A stretch of 64,000 nucleotides of DNA from Planctomycetota bacterium (GCA_028278425.1 JANQEJ010000253.1:1-64000), one strand, 5' to 3'. Shown: positions 33,643 to 43,943, counted from the stretch's first letter. Made by a program: numbers and translations. The notes: generated by a model from the sequence alone, not told the origin.

Positions 33643-34944
33643 GTGCGCGCCCCCTCTCTCTTCGGCCTGCCGCTCCTGCTGGCGGCGTGCGTCGCCCCCC
33701 GGTCGGGCGACCCGTGGTTGGGGGAGTTCTGGGGCGACGAGCCGGCGCTCGGGCGCCAGCGGGTGAAGCTCGTGCTCGACGAGGCGGGCGAGGGCGGCTC
33801 CCGGCGGCGCGCCCTCTCGAACCTGACGGGCAGTCGCCTCGTCGCGCTGGCCGAGCACGTGGCGCTCGACGGCGGCGCGCTGGTGGAGGTGCGCGACGCG
33901 CAGCCCGCCTCGATGCGCCTGGGAACGCCCGTCGGCGAGCTCGTGCTCGAGTGCGAACGGAGCGCGTCGGCGATCGAGGGTCGCTGGAGCGGCGGCGGCT
34001 ACGCCGGCGGCTTCCGCTGGACGCGCGAGCCCGACGCGGCGCCGCTCGAGGACTACCCGGCGCTGCTCGAGGAATTCGTCGCGACGCTCGACGAGCACTT
34101 CGTCCACCCGGCGCGTCTCGCGACCGGCGAATGGCGCGACGCGCTCGCCGGCGCGCGCGAGCGCGTCGCCTGGGTGCGCGACGACTTCGAGTTCGTCGGG
34201 CTCGTCGTTCTTCTCGTGAGGACGCTCGGCATGCCGGACGTCAGCACGAATTGCCTGCGGATGGCGGCGAAGCCGGGCGAGACCGACGCCGAGGTCGAGT
34301 GGATCGACGACGTCGCCGTCGTGCGCTTCGGCGCGGTGCAGAACGGAGTGGGGGAGATCGACGCGGTCTTCGAGGAGGCCCTCGACGCCCGCGCCGTCGT
34401 GCTCGACCTGCGCGGCTCGTTCGGCTACGACCTGACGGCGGCGCGCATGCTCGCCTGGCTCGTGCCGGAGTCGAAGCCCGTCGGCTACATGCTCGGGCGC
34501 CAGCGCGCCGACGCCGGTCCGTTGCCCCCGGAGCAGCGCGACCGCCTGCCCGTGGCGAGCGGCGCGTACCAATTCGACCTCTACCGCAAGCTCCTCGCGC
34601 GCAACGGCGTCACCGCCGGGGCCTGCGAGTCCTGGTCCGAGGACGAGCGCGTCACCGGGCCGCTGATGGTGCTCGTCGACGAGCGCACCTCGGCCGCGGT
34701 CGAGGGCGCGGTCGAGTACCTCCAGCACATCGATCGGGGAACCGTCGTCGGCGCGGAGACCGCCGGCGCGGCGGTCGACGCCGAGCTCTTCCCGCTCTCG
34801 AACGGATGGGTGGCGGTCGTGCCGGTGGCGGTCTGGGTCACGTGGGAGGGACGGATGCTCCAGGGAGCCGGCGTCGTGCCGGACGTCCGCGTCGAGCCCG
34901 AAGAGGCGCTCGACGTCGCGCTCGAGCTCCTGGCTTCGCCTTGA
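33643..34944 (+). CDS. S41-peptidase-like lipoprotein with displaced active-site serine
   Basis: The protein has 433 residues from the GTG at 33643, which gives a lipoprotein signal L-L-L-A-A-C-V. The second half has the S41 (C-terminal processing peptidase/tricorn) core: V-A-V-V-R-F-G-A-V, A-V-V-L-D-L-R-G-S-F-G-Y-D, and M-V-L-V-D-E-R-T-S-A-A-V-E-G-A. In active S41 enzymes the motif is T-A-S-A-x-E with Ser two positions after Thr. Here Ser is one position after Thr and the expected place holds Ala. The later V-V-G-A-E-T-A-G-A and V-V-P-D-V segments are present. It may be an inactive or altered peptidase. A TACCGT box six bases upstream supports the GTG. Confidence 0.75.
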   Translation: MRAPSLFGLPLLLAACVAPRSGDPWLGEFWGDEPALGRQRVKLVLDEAGEGGSRRRALSNLTGSRLVALAEHVALDGGALVEVRDAQPASMRLGTPVGELVLECERSASAIEGRWSGGGYAGGFRWTREPDAAPLEDYPALLEEFVATLDEHFVHPARLATGEWRDALAGARERVAWVRDDFEFVGLVVLLVRTLGMPDVSTNCLRMAAKPGETDAEVEWIDDVAVVRFGAVQNGVGEIDAVFEEALDARAVVLDLRGSFGYDLTAARMLAWLVPESKPVGYMLGRQRADAGPLPPEQRDRLPVASGAYQFDLYRKLLARNGVTAGACESWSEDERVTGPLMVLVDERTSAAVEGAVEYLQHIDRGTVVGAETAGAAVDAELFPLSNGWVAVVPVAVWVTWEGRMLQGAGVVPDVRVEPEEALDVALELLASP

Positions 34945-34963
34945 TCCACTCCGGATCTTTTTT
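34943..34963 (+). terminator. Short hairpin followed by T6
   Basis: GATCC (34943-34947) and GGATC (34953-34957) form a five-bp stem with a five-base loop, followed by six Ts. It overlaps the TGA of the S41-like gene and lies just upstream of the sigma factor gene. Confidence 0.5.
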
Positions 34964-35008
34964 CTCCTAAGAAGGCCGGCGCCCGATCGTGAGGGGGGCG
35001 GCACTTGG

Positions 35009-35548
35009 ATGGCAGCCGAACGCGACCCGCACCGCTGGGTCCTCGACGCGCTCGAACGCTACGAGGGACCCCTGATCCTCTACGCCGCTCGCTTCACGGG
35101 CGACGTGGACCGCGCGCGCGACGTCGTCCAGGAGGCGTTCCTGAAGCTCTGCCGGAAAGACCCGGGCGAGCTGGAGGGACGGCTGGCGGAGTGGCTCTAC
35201 ACCGTCTGCCGCAACCTGGCTTTCGACGTGAGGAAGAAGGAACGACCGATGGCGGCGACGAACGAGAGCGGGCTGGTCGAGCGCACCAGCCCCGAGGCCG
35301 GACCCGGCGAGCGCGCGGAGCGCGCGGAGGCCGTGTCCGAGGTGCTGGAGGTGCTCGGCGCCCTGCCGGCGAACCAGCAGGAGGTCCTGCGGCTGAAGTT
35401 CCAGCACGGGCTCTCCTACAAGGAGATCAGCCGCGTGACCGAGCTTTCGGTGAGCAACGTGGGCTACCTGATGCACGTGGGGTTGAAGACGCTGCGCGAG
35501 AAGCTCGCGGGCGCGGCGGCGCCGGAGCTCGGCGGAGGTGCCCAATGA
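35009..35548 (+). CDS. ECF-type RNA polymerase sigma factor
   Basis: The protein has 179 residues, the usual ECF length. Region 2 includes A-A-R-F-T-G-D-V-D-R-A-R-D-V-V-Q-E-A-F-L-K-L, the core-binding and -10-recognition helix pair. Region 4 includes L-P-A-N-Q-Q-E-V-L-R-L-K-F-Q-H-G-L-S-Y-K-E-I-S, then V-S-N-V-G-Y-L-M-H-V as the -35-recognition helix. A charged linker of about 35 residues separates them. The stop codon overlaps the start of the VWA gene (ATGA), so the two are co-translated. The partner carries an anti-sigma-like head, suggesting that the sigma factor is membrane-held until a signal arrives. GAGGGGGG precedes the ATG. Confidence 0.92.
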   Translation: MAAERDPHRWVLDALERYEGPLILYAARFTGDVDRARDVVQEAFLKLCRKDPGELEGRLAEWLYTVCRNLAFDVRKKERPMAATNESGLVERTSPEAGPGERAERAEAVSEVLEVLGALPANQQEVLRLKFQHGLSYKEISRVTELSVSNVGYLMHVGLKTLREKLAGAAAPELGGGAQ

Positions 35549-37509
35549 AGAACGGAACGAACGACCTGCGGGACGACCCGCGGCTGACGGCCTACGCGCT
35601 CGGCGAGCTCGAGGGCGACGAACGCGCGGAGTTGGAGAGGGAGCTTCGGGACGACCCGCGCGGGTCGGAGGCGGTGGGAGAGGTCCGCGCCCTCGGCGCG
35701 GCGCTGGCGGAGGAGCTCGGGCGGGCGGAGCCTCGGCCGAGCTTGACGGCCGAGCAGCGCGCGGCGATCGCGGCGGCGGGCGGCGAGAGCGGAGGAGGCA
35801 GAGCGTTCCGGTTCCGTCGCGTCGCCGCCGTCGTCGGTTCGCTCGCCGCGGCTGCACTCGCGGTGACGTTCTTCCTGCCCGGCTTGATGAGCAAGCGGCT
35901 TGGAAGCGCCGAAGACGCGGTGCCCGCGCTCGAGTCGGAGCCGGTCGCGATGAGCCCGCTGCCGACGGAGGGAATCGCCCACCGCTACAGGGGACCCGGC
36001 GACTCGGCGCCCGGGCGCAGGGCTCTGAGGCCGGAGCGCGAGGGCGGCGCCGTCCTCGACGAGCTTCGGGGGCTCGGCTATCTCGGCGAGAAGGACACCG
36101 AGACCTACGAGCGCATCGTCGAGAACCCCTTCGTCCGCGTGCTCGACGACCCGCTCTCCACCTTCTCGATCGACGTCGACACGGCGAGCTACGCCAACGT
36201 GCGGCGCTTCCTGAACGAGGGAAGGCTCCCGCCCGCCGACGCGGTGCGGATCGAGGAGCTCGTCAACTACTTCACCTACGCCTACCCGCCGCCCGCGGGG
36301 CCGGATCCGTTCTCGGTGACGACCGAGGTGGCGGCGTGCCCGTGGACGCCGGCGCACAAGCTCGTGCGCATCGGCCTCAAGGGGCGCGCGATCACGAGCT
36401 GGGAGCCGAAGGAGAAGAACCTCGTGTTCCTGATCGACGTGTCGGGGTCGATGAACGACGCGGCGAAGCTACCGCTGCTCAAACGGTCGATGCGGCTCCT
36501 GGTCGAGAACCTGAACGAGTCGGACCGCGTCGCGATCGCGGTGTACGCCGGCGCCTCGGGGCTCGTGCTCCCGGCGACGCCCTGCGACCGCAAGGAGACG
36601 ATCCTCGCCGCGATCGAGGAGCTCTCCGCCGGCGGGTCGACCAACGGCGGCGAGGGCATCGAGCTCGCCTACTGGGTCGCGCGGCGCAACTTCATCGAGG
36701 GCGGCATCAACCGCGTCATCCTCGCCACCGACGGCGACTTCAACGTCGGGGTCACCGATCGCGACGACCTGATCGAGCTGATCGAGAGGAAGGCGAAGAG
36801 CGGCATCTTCCTCTCGGTGCTCGGCTTCGGCACCGGCAACCTGAAGGACGCGACGATGGAGCAGCTCGCCGATCACGGGAACGGCAACTACGGCTACATC
36901 GACTCGCTGCAGGAGGCGCGCAAGGTGCTCGTGCGCGAGGGCGGGGCCACGCTCGAGACGATCGCGAAGGACGTCAAGATCCAGGTCGAGTTCAACCCGG
37001 CCGAGGTGGCGGCCTTCCGGCTGATCGGCTACGAGAACCGCGTGCTCGCGCACCGCGACTTCAACGACGACACGAAGGACGCCGGCGAGATCGGAGCGGG
37101 GCACACGGTGACCGCGCTCTACGAGGTCGTTCCGGTCGGCGTGCCGCTCGACGTCGCCGCGGGGGACGTGGACGATTTGAAGTACCAGGAGCCCGGGGCT
37201 CCGAGCGGAGCCGCCTGGAGCGGCGAGCTGATGACCGTGAAGCTGCGCTACAAGCGCCCGGACGGGGACGTGAGCGTCCCCTTCGACGTGCCCGTGCGCG
37301 ACGAGCGCCGCCCGCCCTCGGAAGACTTCCGCTTCGCCGCCGCCGTGGCGGCCTTCGGGATGACCCTGCGCGATTCCGCCCATCGCGGGGGGATCGGCTT
37401 CGACGCGGTCTACGACCTGGCGGTCCAAGGTGCCGGACCGGACCCGTTCGGCTACCGCTCGGAATTCCTGCGCCTGGTCCAGCGAGCGGGCGAGCTCAGC
37501 GGCCGCTGA
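35545..37509 (+). CDS. VWA-domain (YfbK-type) membrane protein with anti-sigma-like N-terminus
   Basis: The protein has 654 residues. Residues 1-60 (LTAYALGELEGDERAEL and following) have the helix pattern of anti-sigma domains but lack the zinc His/Cys set. A transmembrane helix follows (about 93-112). Residues 195-290 match the domain preceding VWA in YfbK proteins (FSIDVDTASYANVRRFL). The VWA domain (about 295-470) carries an intact MIDAS: D-V-S-G-S-M, a Thr in G-G-S-T-N-G-G and A-T-D-G-D-F. A DUF3520-like C-terminus follows. The MIDAS would bind a metal and a protein ligand in the periplasm. Overlap with the sigma gene supports a one-chain membrane anti-sigma sensor. Confidence 0.85.
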   Translation: MKNGTNDLRDDPRLTAYALGELEGDERAELERELRDDPRGSEAVGEVRALGAALAEELGRAEPRPSLTAEQRAAIAAAGGESGGGRAFRFRRVAAVVGSLAAAALAVTFFLPGLMSKRLGSAEDAVPALESEPVAMSPLPTEGIAHRYRGPGDSAPGRRALRPEREGGAVLDELRGLGYLGEKDTETYERIVENPFVRVLDDPLSTFSIDVDTASYANVRRFLNEGRLPPADAVRIEELVNYFTYAYPPPAGPDPFSVTTEVAACPWTPAHKLVRIGLKGRAITSWEPKEKNLVFLIDVSGSMNDAAKLPLLKRSMRLLVENLNESDRVAIAVYAGASGLVLPATPCDRKETILAAIEELSAGGSTNGGEGIELAYWVARRNFIEGGINRVILATDGDFNVGVTDRDDLIELIERKAKSGIFLSVLGFGTGNLKDATMEQLADHGNGNYGYIDSLQEARKVLVREGGATLETIAKDVKIQVEFNPAEVAAFRLIGYENRVLAHRDFNDDTKDAGEIGAGHTVTALYEVVPVGVPLDVAAGDVDDLKYQEPGAPSGAAWSGELMTVKLRYKRPDGDVSVPFDVPVRDERRPPSEDFRFAAAVAAFGMTLRDSAHRGGIGFDAVYDLAVQGAGPDPFGYRSEFLRLVQRAGELSGR

Positions 37510-37560
37510 GTCCGACTCCCGTAAGGGTTTCCGGTCGCGCTCCCCCTGAGCCTGCGTAGC

Positions 37561-37599
37561 CGGGTGGGATTCAGGTACAGTTCCTGGCCAACCCACCCG
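37561..37599. promoter_or_regulatory. Nested inverted repeat around a -10-like box, upstream of the selenoprotein gene
   Basis: CGGGTGGG (37561-37568) and CCCACCCG (37592-37599) are perfect inverted repeats. Inside them CAGG (37572-37575) and CCTG (37583-37586) also pair, and TACAGT (37576-37581) sits in the centre. This could be an operator over the promoter or an early RNA hairpin. The ATG is 16 bases beyond. Confidence 0.45.
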
Positions 37600-37614
37600 C
37601 TAGGGGAGACTCCC

Positions 37615-38619
37615 ATGAAACGTTCGTTCGTCGCAGGGTTCGCCGCGACCCTGGCCCTCGCCGCTCTTCCGGCCGGGGCCCAGGACGCCAACGCGGCCTT
37701 GCAGGAGAAGTACGAGAAGAAGCTCCAGAAGGAGTTCGTCAGCAAGATCGCCTGGGCGCACTCCTTCGAGGAAGCCCGCGCCACCGCCAAGAAGGAAGGG
37801 AAGCTCGTCTTCGGGTACTTCACCCGCAGCTACGCACCGTGACCGCCGTGTAACCAGCTTGAGGGCGGGGCCCTCTTGAGCGATTGGTGGACGGAACTCT
37901 CCCAGGAATTCGTGCCGTACCTGAACGTCACGGCGCACCTCGACGACAAGCCGGACCAGGACCTGCTCACCGCCAAGGGCGGGAGCGGTTTCCCGACCTC
38001 CTTCTTCTTCGACCCGGAGACCGGCGCCGTGCTGAACGACTGGTTCGCGCCCAGCTCCGCCGACGCGGTCCGCGAGGTGATGAAGAAGGCGAAGGCCAAG
38101 TCCGACGAGCTCACCAGCCTCCGCAAGGACGCGGAGGCGCGGCCCGACGACAAGCCGCTGCAGGCGGAGCTCAAGATCCGGCTCGCGATGATGCGCGCGG
38201 GCGACACCTCGATCGAGGAGCTCGCCGAGCTGGCCAAGACTCCGGGGCTCGACGAGGGGCTCTTGAAGGAGTTCGAGGGCTGGTTCGGCGCGATGCGCGT
38301 CGAGAAGCTCCTCGGCAAGGCCCAGATGGCCGAGACCCGCGAGGAGTTCGAGGAGCAGATCCGCGAAGGGTTCCACAAGCTCCTCAAGGAGGGCGTGCGC
38401 CTGGACTACGAGCACCAGAACGCGCAGTTCTACTACGCCTACGCGTTCCACGGCTCGGTCGACGCGGAGGATCACGCCACCGCGCAGAAGGCCTTCGACG
38501 GCTACAAGGCGGTCATGAAGCTGCTCGTCGCGCAGCGGCCGCAGTACAAGGCCAAGGTCGAGGAGGACCTGCAGAGCTACCAGGAAGCGCTCGACGAGCT
38601 CGCCGCCAGCAAGCGCTAA
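37615..38619 (+). CDS. Probable selenoprotein: exported thioredoxin-fold protein with U-P-P-C redox site (in-frame TGA at 37840-37842)
   Basis: Read through the TGA, the frame gives 334 residues. A signal peptide ends at PAGAQ. The thioredoxin-like N-part has L-V-F-G-Y-F-T-R-S-Y-A-P, then TGA (codon 76), then P-P-C-N-Q-L-E. TGA stands exactly where the first Cys of a C-P-P-C redox pair belongs, and the frame stays open and conserved-looking after it (YLNVTAHLDDKPDQDLL, then GGSGFPTSFFFDPETG with the cis-Pro of the fold). A helical region of about 200 residues follows. A hairpin at 37857-37881 fits a bacterial SECIS. The best reading is selenocysteine at 76. Alternatives are a nonsense mutation, or two genes with the second starting at TTG 37876, which would lack the redox site. 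GGGGAG precedes the ATG. Confidence 0.8.
37857..37881 (+). promoter_or_regulatory. SECIS-like hairpin behind the in-frame TGA
   Basis: A perfect six-bp stem, GAGGGC (37861-37866) with GCCCTC (37870-37875), has the loop GGG. Below it are a two-T bulge (37876-37877) and four more pairs, GCTT (37857-37860) with GAGC (37878-37881). The first loop G lies 24 bases after the TGA. Bacterial SECIS elements need a hairpin with a G at the start of the loop roughly 16-37 bases after UGA, so the geometry fits. Confidence 0.65.
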
Positions 38620-38646
38620 GCGACGAGCCCCGGAGCAGAAGAAATG

Positions 38647-38676
38647 GGTGGCCCCCGCTATCCGGCGGGGGCCACC
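38647..38676. terminator. Strong bidirectional hairpin terminator
   Basis: GGTGGCCCCCGC (38647-38658) pairs perfectly over 12 bp with 38665-38676, with a six-base loop. It follows the selenoprotein gene, and the stop codon of the leftward ABC gene (38658-38660) lies at the edge of its loop. Confidence 0.8.
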
Positions 38677-40555
38677 GCGTTTCTCGCTCCCCGCCGGTCC
38701 CCCCCGGACCAGGCGTTTTCGCGGAGCGAGGATTCGCGCAGCTTCTGCTGGACCACCAGCTCGAAGTAACGGCCGCGGCGCGCCATCAGCTCGCCGTGCG
38801 AGCCCGCTTCCGCGATGCGCCCGCCTTCGATCACGAGGATGCGCTCGGCGGAGCGGATCGTGGAGAGGCGGTGGGCGATCACGAAGCTCGTGCGGTTCGC
38901 GAGCACGCGCGCGAGACCGCGCTGGATGCGCTGCTCCGTCTCCGTGTCGACCGACGCGGTGGCCTCGTCCATCACCAGGAGGCGCGGGCGGGCCAGGATC
39001 GCGCGGGCGAACGAGACGAGCTGCTTCTGCCCGGTGGAAAGGCGGTTGCCCCCCTCGCCGACCTCGGTCGCGTAGCCGTCCTCCAGCTCGGCGATGAAGT
39101 CGTCGGCGCCGGCGAGCCGCGCGGCCTCGCGCACCTCCTCGTCGCTCGCCTCCAGCTTGCCGTAGCGGATGTTGTCCGCGACGCTTCCGCTGAAGAGGTG
39201 CGGCGTCTGGAGCACGATCCCCAGGTTGGACTGCAGCCAGTGCAGCCCGCGCCGGGTGTAGTCCACGCCGTCGATCAGGATCCGGCCCGCGGTCGGCTCG
39301 TAGAACCGCGCGAGCAGGCTCACGATGGTCGACTTGCCGCCGCCGGTCGGGCCGACGAGCGCGACCGTCTCGCCCTCGCGGACGGTGAGGTCGAAGTCCT
39401 GAAGAACTTCCTCGCCGCCGTCGTAGGCGAAGCTCACGCCCCGGAACTCGATCGTGCCGAGCTCGTCCGCGAAGCCGTCCTCGGCGATTCCCTCGCGCGG
39501 GCGCTTGCGATTCGCGTTCACTGCGTAGCGGGTGATCGCCGCGTCGCGGATGCGCGGTTCCTCGGCGATGAGCCCCAGGATGCGCTCCGCCGACGCCTGC
39601 GCCATCTGCATCTCGGCGAACCAGTGCGCCATCTCCTGCACGGGGTCGAACAGGTGTCCGGTCCACGTCAGGAAGGCGATCAGCGTCCCGACCGAGATCA
39701 ACCCGGCGGTGACGTCGTAGCCGCCCCAGGCCAGGGCCAGCCCGGTGGAGAGGCTGCCCAGCGTGAGCACGACGGGCAGGTACAGCGCCGACTGCAGGCT
39801 GTTCTGCATCGACGCGCCGTACATCTTTCCGGTGAGGCCGCGGAACTCCTCGAGGTCCTCGTCCTCGCGCGCGAACACCTTGCTCGTGCGCACCGCCATG
39901 ATGCCCTCGTTGTAGGCGGCGGTGATGCGCGAGTTGGTCTTCCGCACCGCTCGCGAGCTCGCGAGGATCCGGCGCTTGAAGACGGCGGAGACCCACGCGA
40001 GGAACGGGAGCACGCTCAGCACGATCAGGGCGAGCTTGGCGTTCATGACGAGCATCGCCACCGCGATGCTCCCCATGAGGGTCACCCCCCAGACGAGGTC
40101 GAGCACGCCCCAGGCGAGGATGTTCGACAGCCGCTCGACGTCCGACGTCATGCGCGCCATCAACCAGCCGGTGGGGCGGTGGTCGAAGTACGAGAACGAG
40201 AGATCCTGCAGGTTGGCGAAGCCGTCGCGGCGGATGTCGTGCGCCACGTGCGTGCGGATCTTCCCCGCGAGGCGGATGAAGGCCACGATGCACACGCAGA
40301 ACGCCGCCGCCAGCGCGGCGTAGATCCACGCGTACCGGGCGAGCGGTTCGGTCGAACGGGTCTCCGCCACGTCGTCCACGACGCGCCGCGTCACCAGCGG
40401 AAGCGCGGCGTCGATCAGCGCCGTCAGAACGGCGAAGAAGACGAGCAGGATCACCTCGCGGCGATAGGGGCGCGTGTAGCCCCAGAGCCGCCGCCAGAGC
40501 GAGAGGTCGAGCTGCGCAGCGTAGCTCTCCTCGCGCGGACGTCGATCGCGGGAAT

Positions 40556-40559
<4 letters not shown>
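38658..40559 (-). CDS. ABC exporter half-transporter with canonical ATP site
   Basis: The protein has 633 residues: six-helix exporter transmembrane domain (about 30-330) plus nucleotide-binding domain. Visible motifs are Walker A G-P-T-G-G-G-K-S-T, the signature in N-R-L-S-T-G-Q-K-Q, Walker B L-L-V-M-D-E-A-T-A-S-V-D with the catalytic Glu, and the H-loop I-A-H-R-L-S-T-I. The S-T-G-Q signature differs from the usual S-G-G-Q. The gene starts by ATGA overlap with the upstream half-transporter, whose ATP site is degenerate, so the pair should form a heterodimer like TM287/288 or BmrCD. The substrate (lipid, drug or peptide) cannot be told. The last codons run into the terminator hairpin. Confidence 0.88.
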
Positions 40560-42334
<1,775 letters not shown>

Positions 42335-42376
42335 GGGTGCAGGTGGCTCGGGAAGGGTTCCGCCCTCGCGGAAAAC

Positions 42377-42409
42377 GAAAGAGGCCCGCTCCGGGAGCGG
42401 GCCTCTTTC
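42377..42409. terminator. Perfect 15-bp hairpin (first of a tandem pair)
   Basis: Arms 42377-42391 and 42395-42409 are perfectly complementary around the loop CGG. The core AGGCCCGCTC is shared with the next hairpin. Confidence 0.75.
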
Positions 42410-42428
42410 TCGCGCGAGGGCGGTTAAG

Positions 42429-42464
42429 CGAGAAGGCCCGCTCGGGGGCGAGCGGGCCTTCTCG
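42429..42464. terminator. Perfect 16-bp hairpin (second of a tandem pair)
   Basis: Arms 42429-42444 and 42449-42464 pair perfectly with loop GGGG. Read leftward, the two hairpins end the transcript of the 42678-43943 gene and lie upstream of the ABC start. Confidence 0.75.
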
Positions 42465-42491
42465 TTGGTCCTCTTGATCAGCTTGGAGCCA

Positions 42492-42566
42492 TCAACGATC
42501 CGGCACGCCCGCGGGGAGCGCGACGTCGCCTTGCGGCGGCAGGAGGTTCATGAACTTCTGGATCAT
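42492..42566 (-). CDS. Possible 24-residue small protein
   Basis: An ATG at 42566 has GGAG ten bases upstream and opens a 24-codon frame (M-I-Q-K-F-M-N-L-L-P-P-Q, then G-V-P-D-R) that ends in TGA just before the tandem hairpins. It could be the last gene of the beta-helix transcript. The evidence is only the ribosome site, position and a plausible amphipathic start; a chance frame is quite possible. Confidence 0.3.
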   Translation of the reverse strand: MIQKFMNLLPPQGDVALPAGVPDR

Positions 42567-42677
42567 TGGTGCTGACTCCGTCCGGGGACGGCGGGCTGTG
42601 CCGCGACAACCGCGGCTCCAAGCGAGACTATCGGCGCTCTCCGATCTCGCAAGCCGGGAATTGCGAGAAAACTTTGG

Positions 42678-43943
42678 CTACTTCTGGATGACGACCGACG
42701 CGTTGGCGCCCAGCCGGATGTTCCCGGAGGTCGTGAACCAGCCGGACTGCAGGTTCTGGATCACCACCTCGTCGGGCCCGCCGTGCGGCACCGTCGGCGC
42801 CACGAAAACGAGCGTCCCGCCCGGGGGCACGGCCCCGATGAAGACGACGAAGAACTGGAGCGGGTCGGTGAGGAGCGTCCCCTGGAAGGCGGGGAAGAAG
42901 AGATGCCCCGGCTGGAGCGACACGAGGGCGAACGCCAGGTCTCCGGGAACCGCCTCGAAGGTCAGGGTCGTGCTCGCCCCCTCCACGATCGGCGAGGTGG
43001 CCGAGAGGGAGCGAGCGGTACCCGCGATGGGCACGTGGGTTCCCGCGTCGATCTTGACGTCCTCCCCGTCGACCCCGTCGGCGCAGGAGGCCGACGAGAA
43101 CGCGGCCCCGCCGGTCCCGCTGGCGAAGGTGTTCTGGAGGTCGTGGAAGACGCTGCCGCCCTTGAGAAGGACCCCGCTGCCGCCGTCCGCCCCCTCGCCG
43201 CCGAGGGAGAGGATCGAGCACGCATCGTCGCCGTCACCGCCGTCGTCGCCGAGGAACGCCGACCCGGAAGCGAAGAGGAACGAGCCGTCGAGCACCGCTC
43301 CACTCCCGGCCGGCCCCGCAGGCCCGCAGGCCAGCGTGCAGGCCCCGCCGGGCCCGAAGCCACCGTCGAGCACGCTGTCGTAGATGGCCACGGTGGAGCT
43401 CGTCGCGACCAGGCCGTCCGACCCGCCGATGATGAAGGCGCTGGATCCCAGGCCTCCGTCGAGCTGGCAGCGCGAGAAGCTGACCGCCGACGAGCCGGTG
43501 ACGTGCGCGCCGCCGCCGAAGCCGAAGGCATCCGGTCCGGCCTGCGAGTCCTGCACCGTCACGATGCCCGCGCAGTTCTCGATCGCGATCGCGGGGTCGC
43601 CGGCCGTGAACGGAAAGAACGTGACGCCGTTGACGTCGAGGTTCTGGATCAGGACGTCCTGCCCGACGGCCGTGTTGCGGATGCGCAGCCCCAGGTCCGG
43701 GATCACCACGGACGCCCCGTCGTCGCCCACGACGCTCACGCCCTTGCCGTCGATCACCGCGCCGCCGTACGAGCCGTCGCGCACCAACACCACGTCGCCG
43801 TCGCCGGAGGCGTCGATGCCCGCCTGGATCGTCGTGAAGTCGACGCCGGGCCCGCCGTCGTCGTCGACGATCCAGAGCTGGTTCTGGCCGGACGCGGCGG
43901 ACGCGAGCGAGGCGAGTGCGAGGGCCGGGACGAGTTGCTTCAT
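42678..43943 (-). CDS. Secreted parallel beta-helix protein
   Basis: The protein has 421 residues, with a signal peptide ending ASAASGQ. It starts W-I-V-D-D-D-G-G-P-G-V-D-F-T-T-I-Q-A-G-I-D-A, the opening of the pectate-lyase-like right-handed beta-helix (DUF1565/NosD-like) family, followed by irregular repeats rich in I-x-N/D, G and S (IRNTAVGQDVLIQNLDVNG). No pectate-lyase catalytic Asp/Arg set can be identified, so binding or structural roles are as likely as lyase activity. The last 100 residues form the tail module common to other exported proteins here (GGTLVFVAPTVP). AGGAGGA lies seven bases before the ATG and TACGAT at 43967-43972. Confidence 0.78.
   Translation of the reverse strand: MKQLVPALALASLASAASGQNQLWIVDDDGGPGVDFTTIQAGIDASGDGDVVLVRDGSYGGAVIDGKGVSVVGDDGASVVIPDLGLRIRNTAVGQDVLIQNLDVNGVTFFPFTAGDPAIAIENCAGIVTVQDSQAGPDAFGFGGGAHVTGSSAVSFSRCQLDGGLGSSAFIIGGSDGLVATSSTVAIYDSVLDGGFGPGGACTLACGPAGPAGSGAVLDGSFLFASGSAFLGDDGGDGDDACSILSLGGEGADGGSGVLLKGGSVFHDLQNTFASGTGGAAFSSASCADGVDGEDVKIDAGTHVPIAGTARSLSATSPIVEGASTTLTFEAVPGDLAFALVSLQPGHLFFPAFQGTLLTDPLQFFVVFIGAVPPGGTLVFVAPTVPHGGPDEVVIQNLQSGWFTTSGNIRLGANASVVIQK

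Noticed and set aside
37615-38619. The split thioredoxin as a simple nonsense-mutated pseudogene
   Set aside because: TGA falls exactly at the redox Cys, the downstream frame is intact for 258 codons, and a SECIS-like hairpin follows. Not fully excluded.
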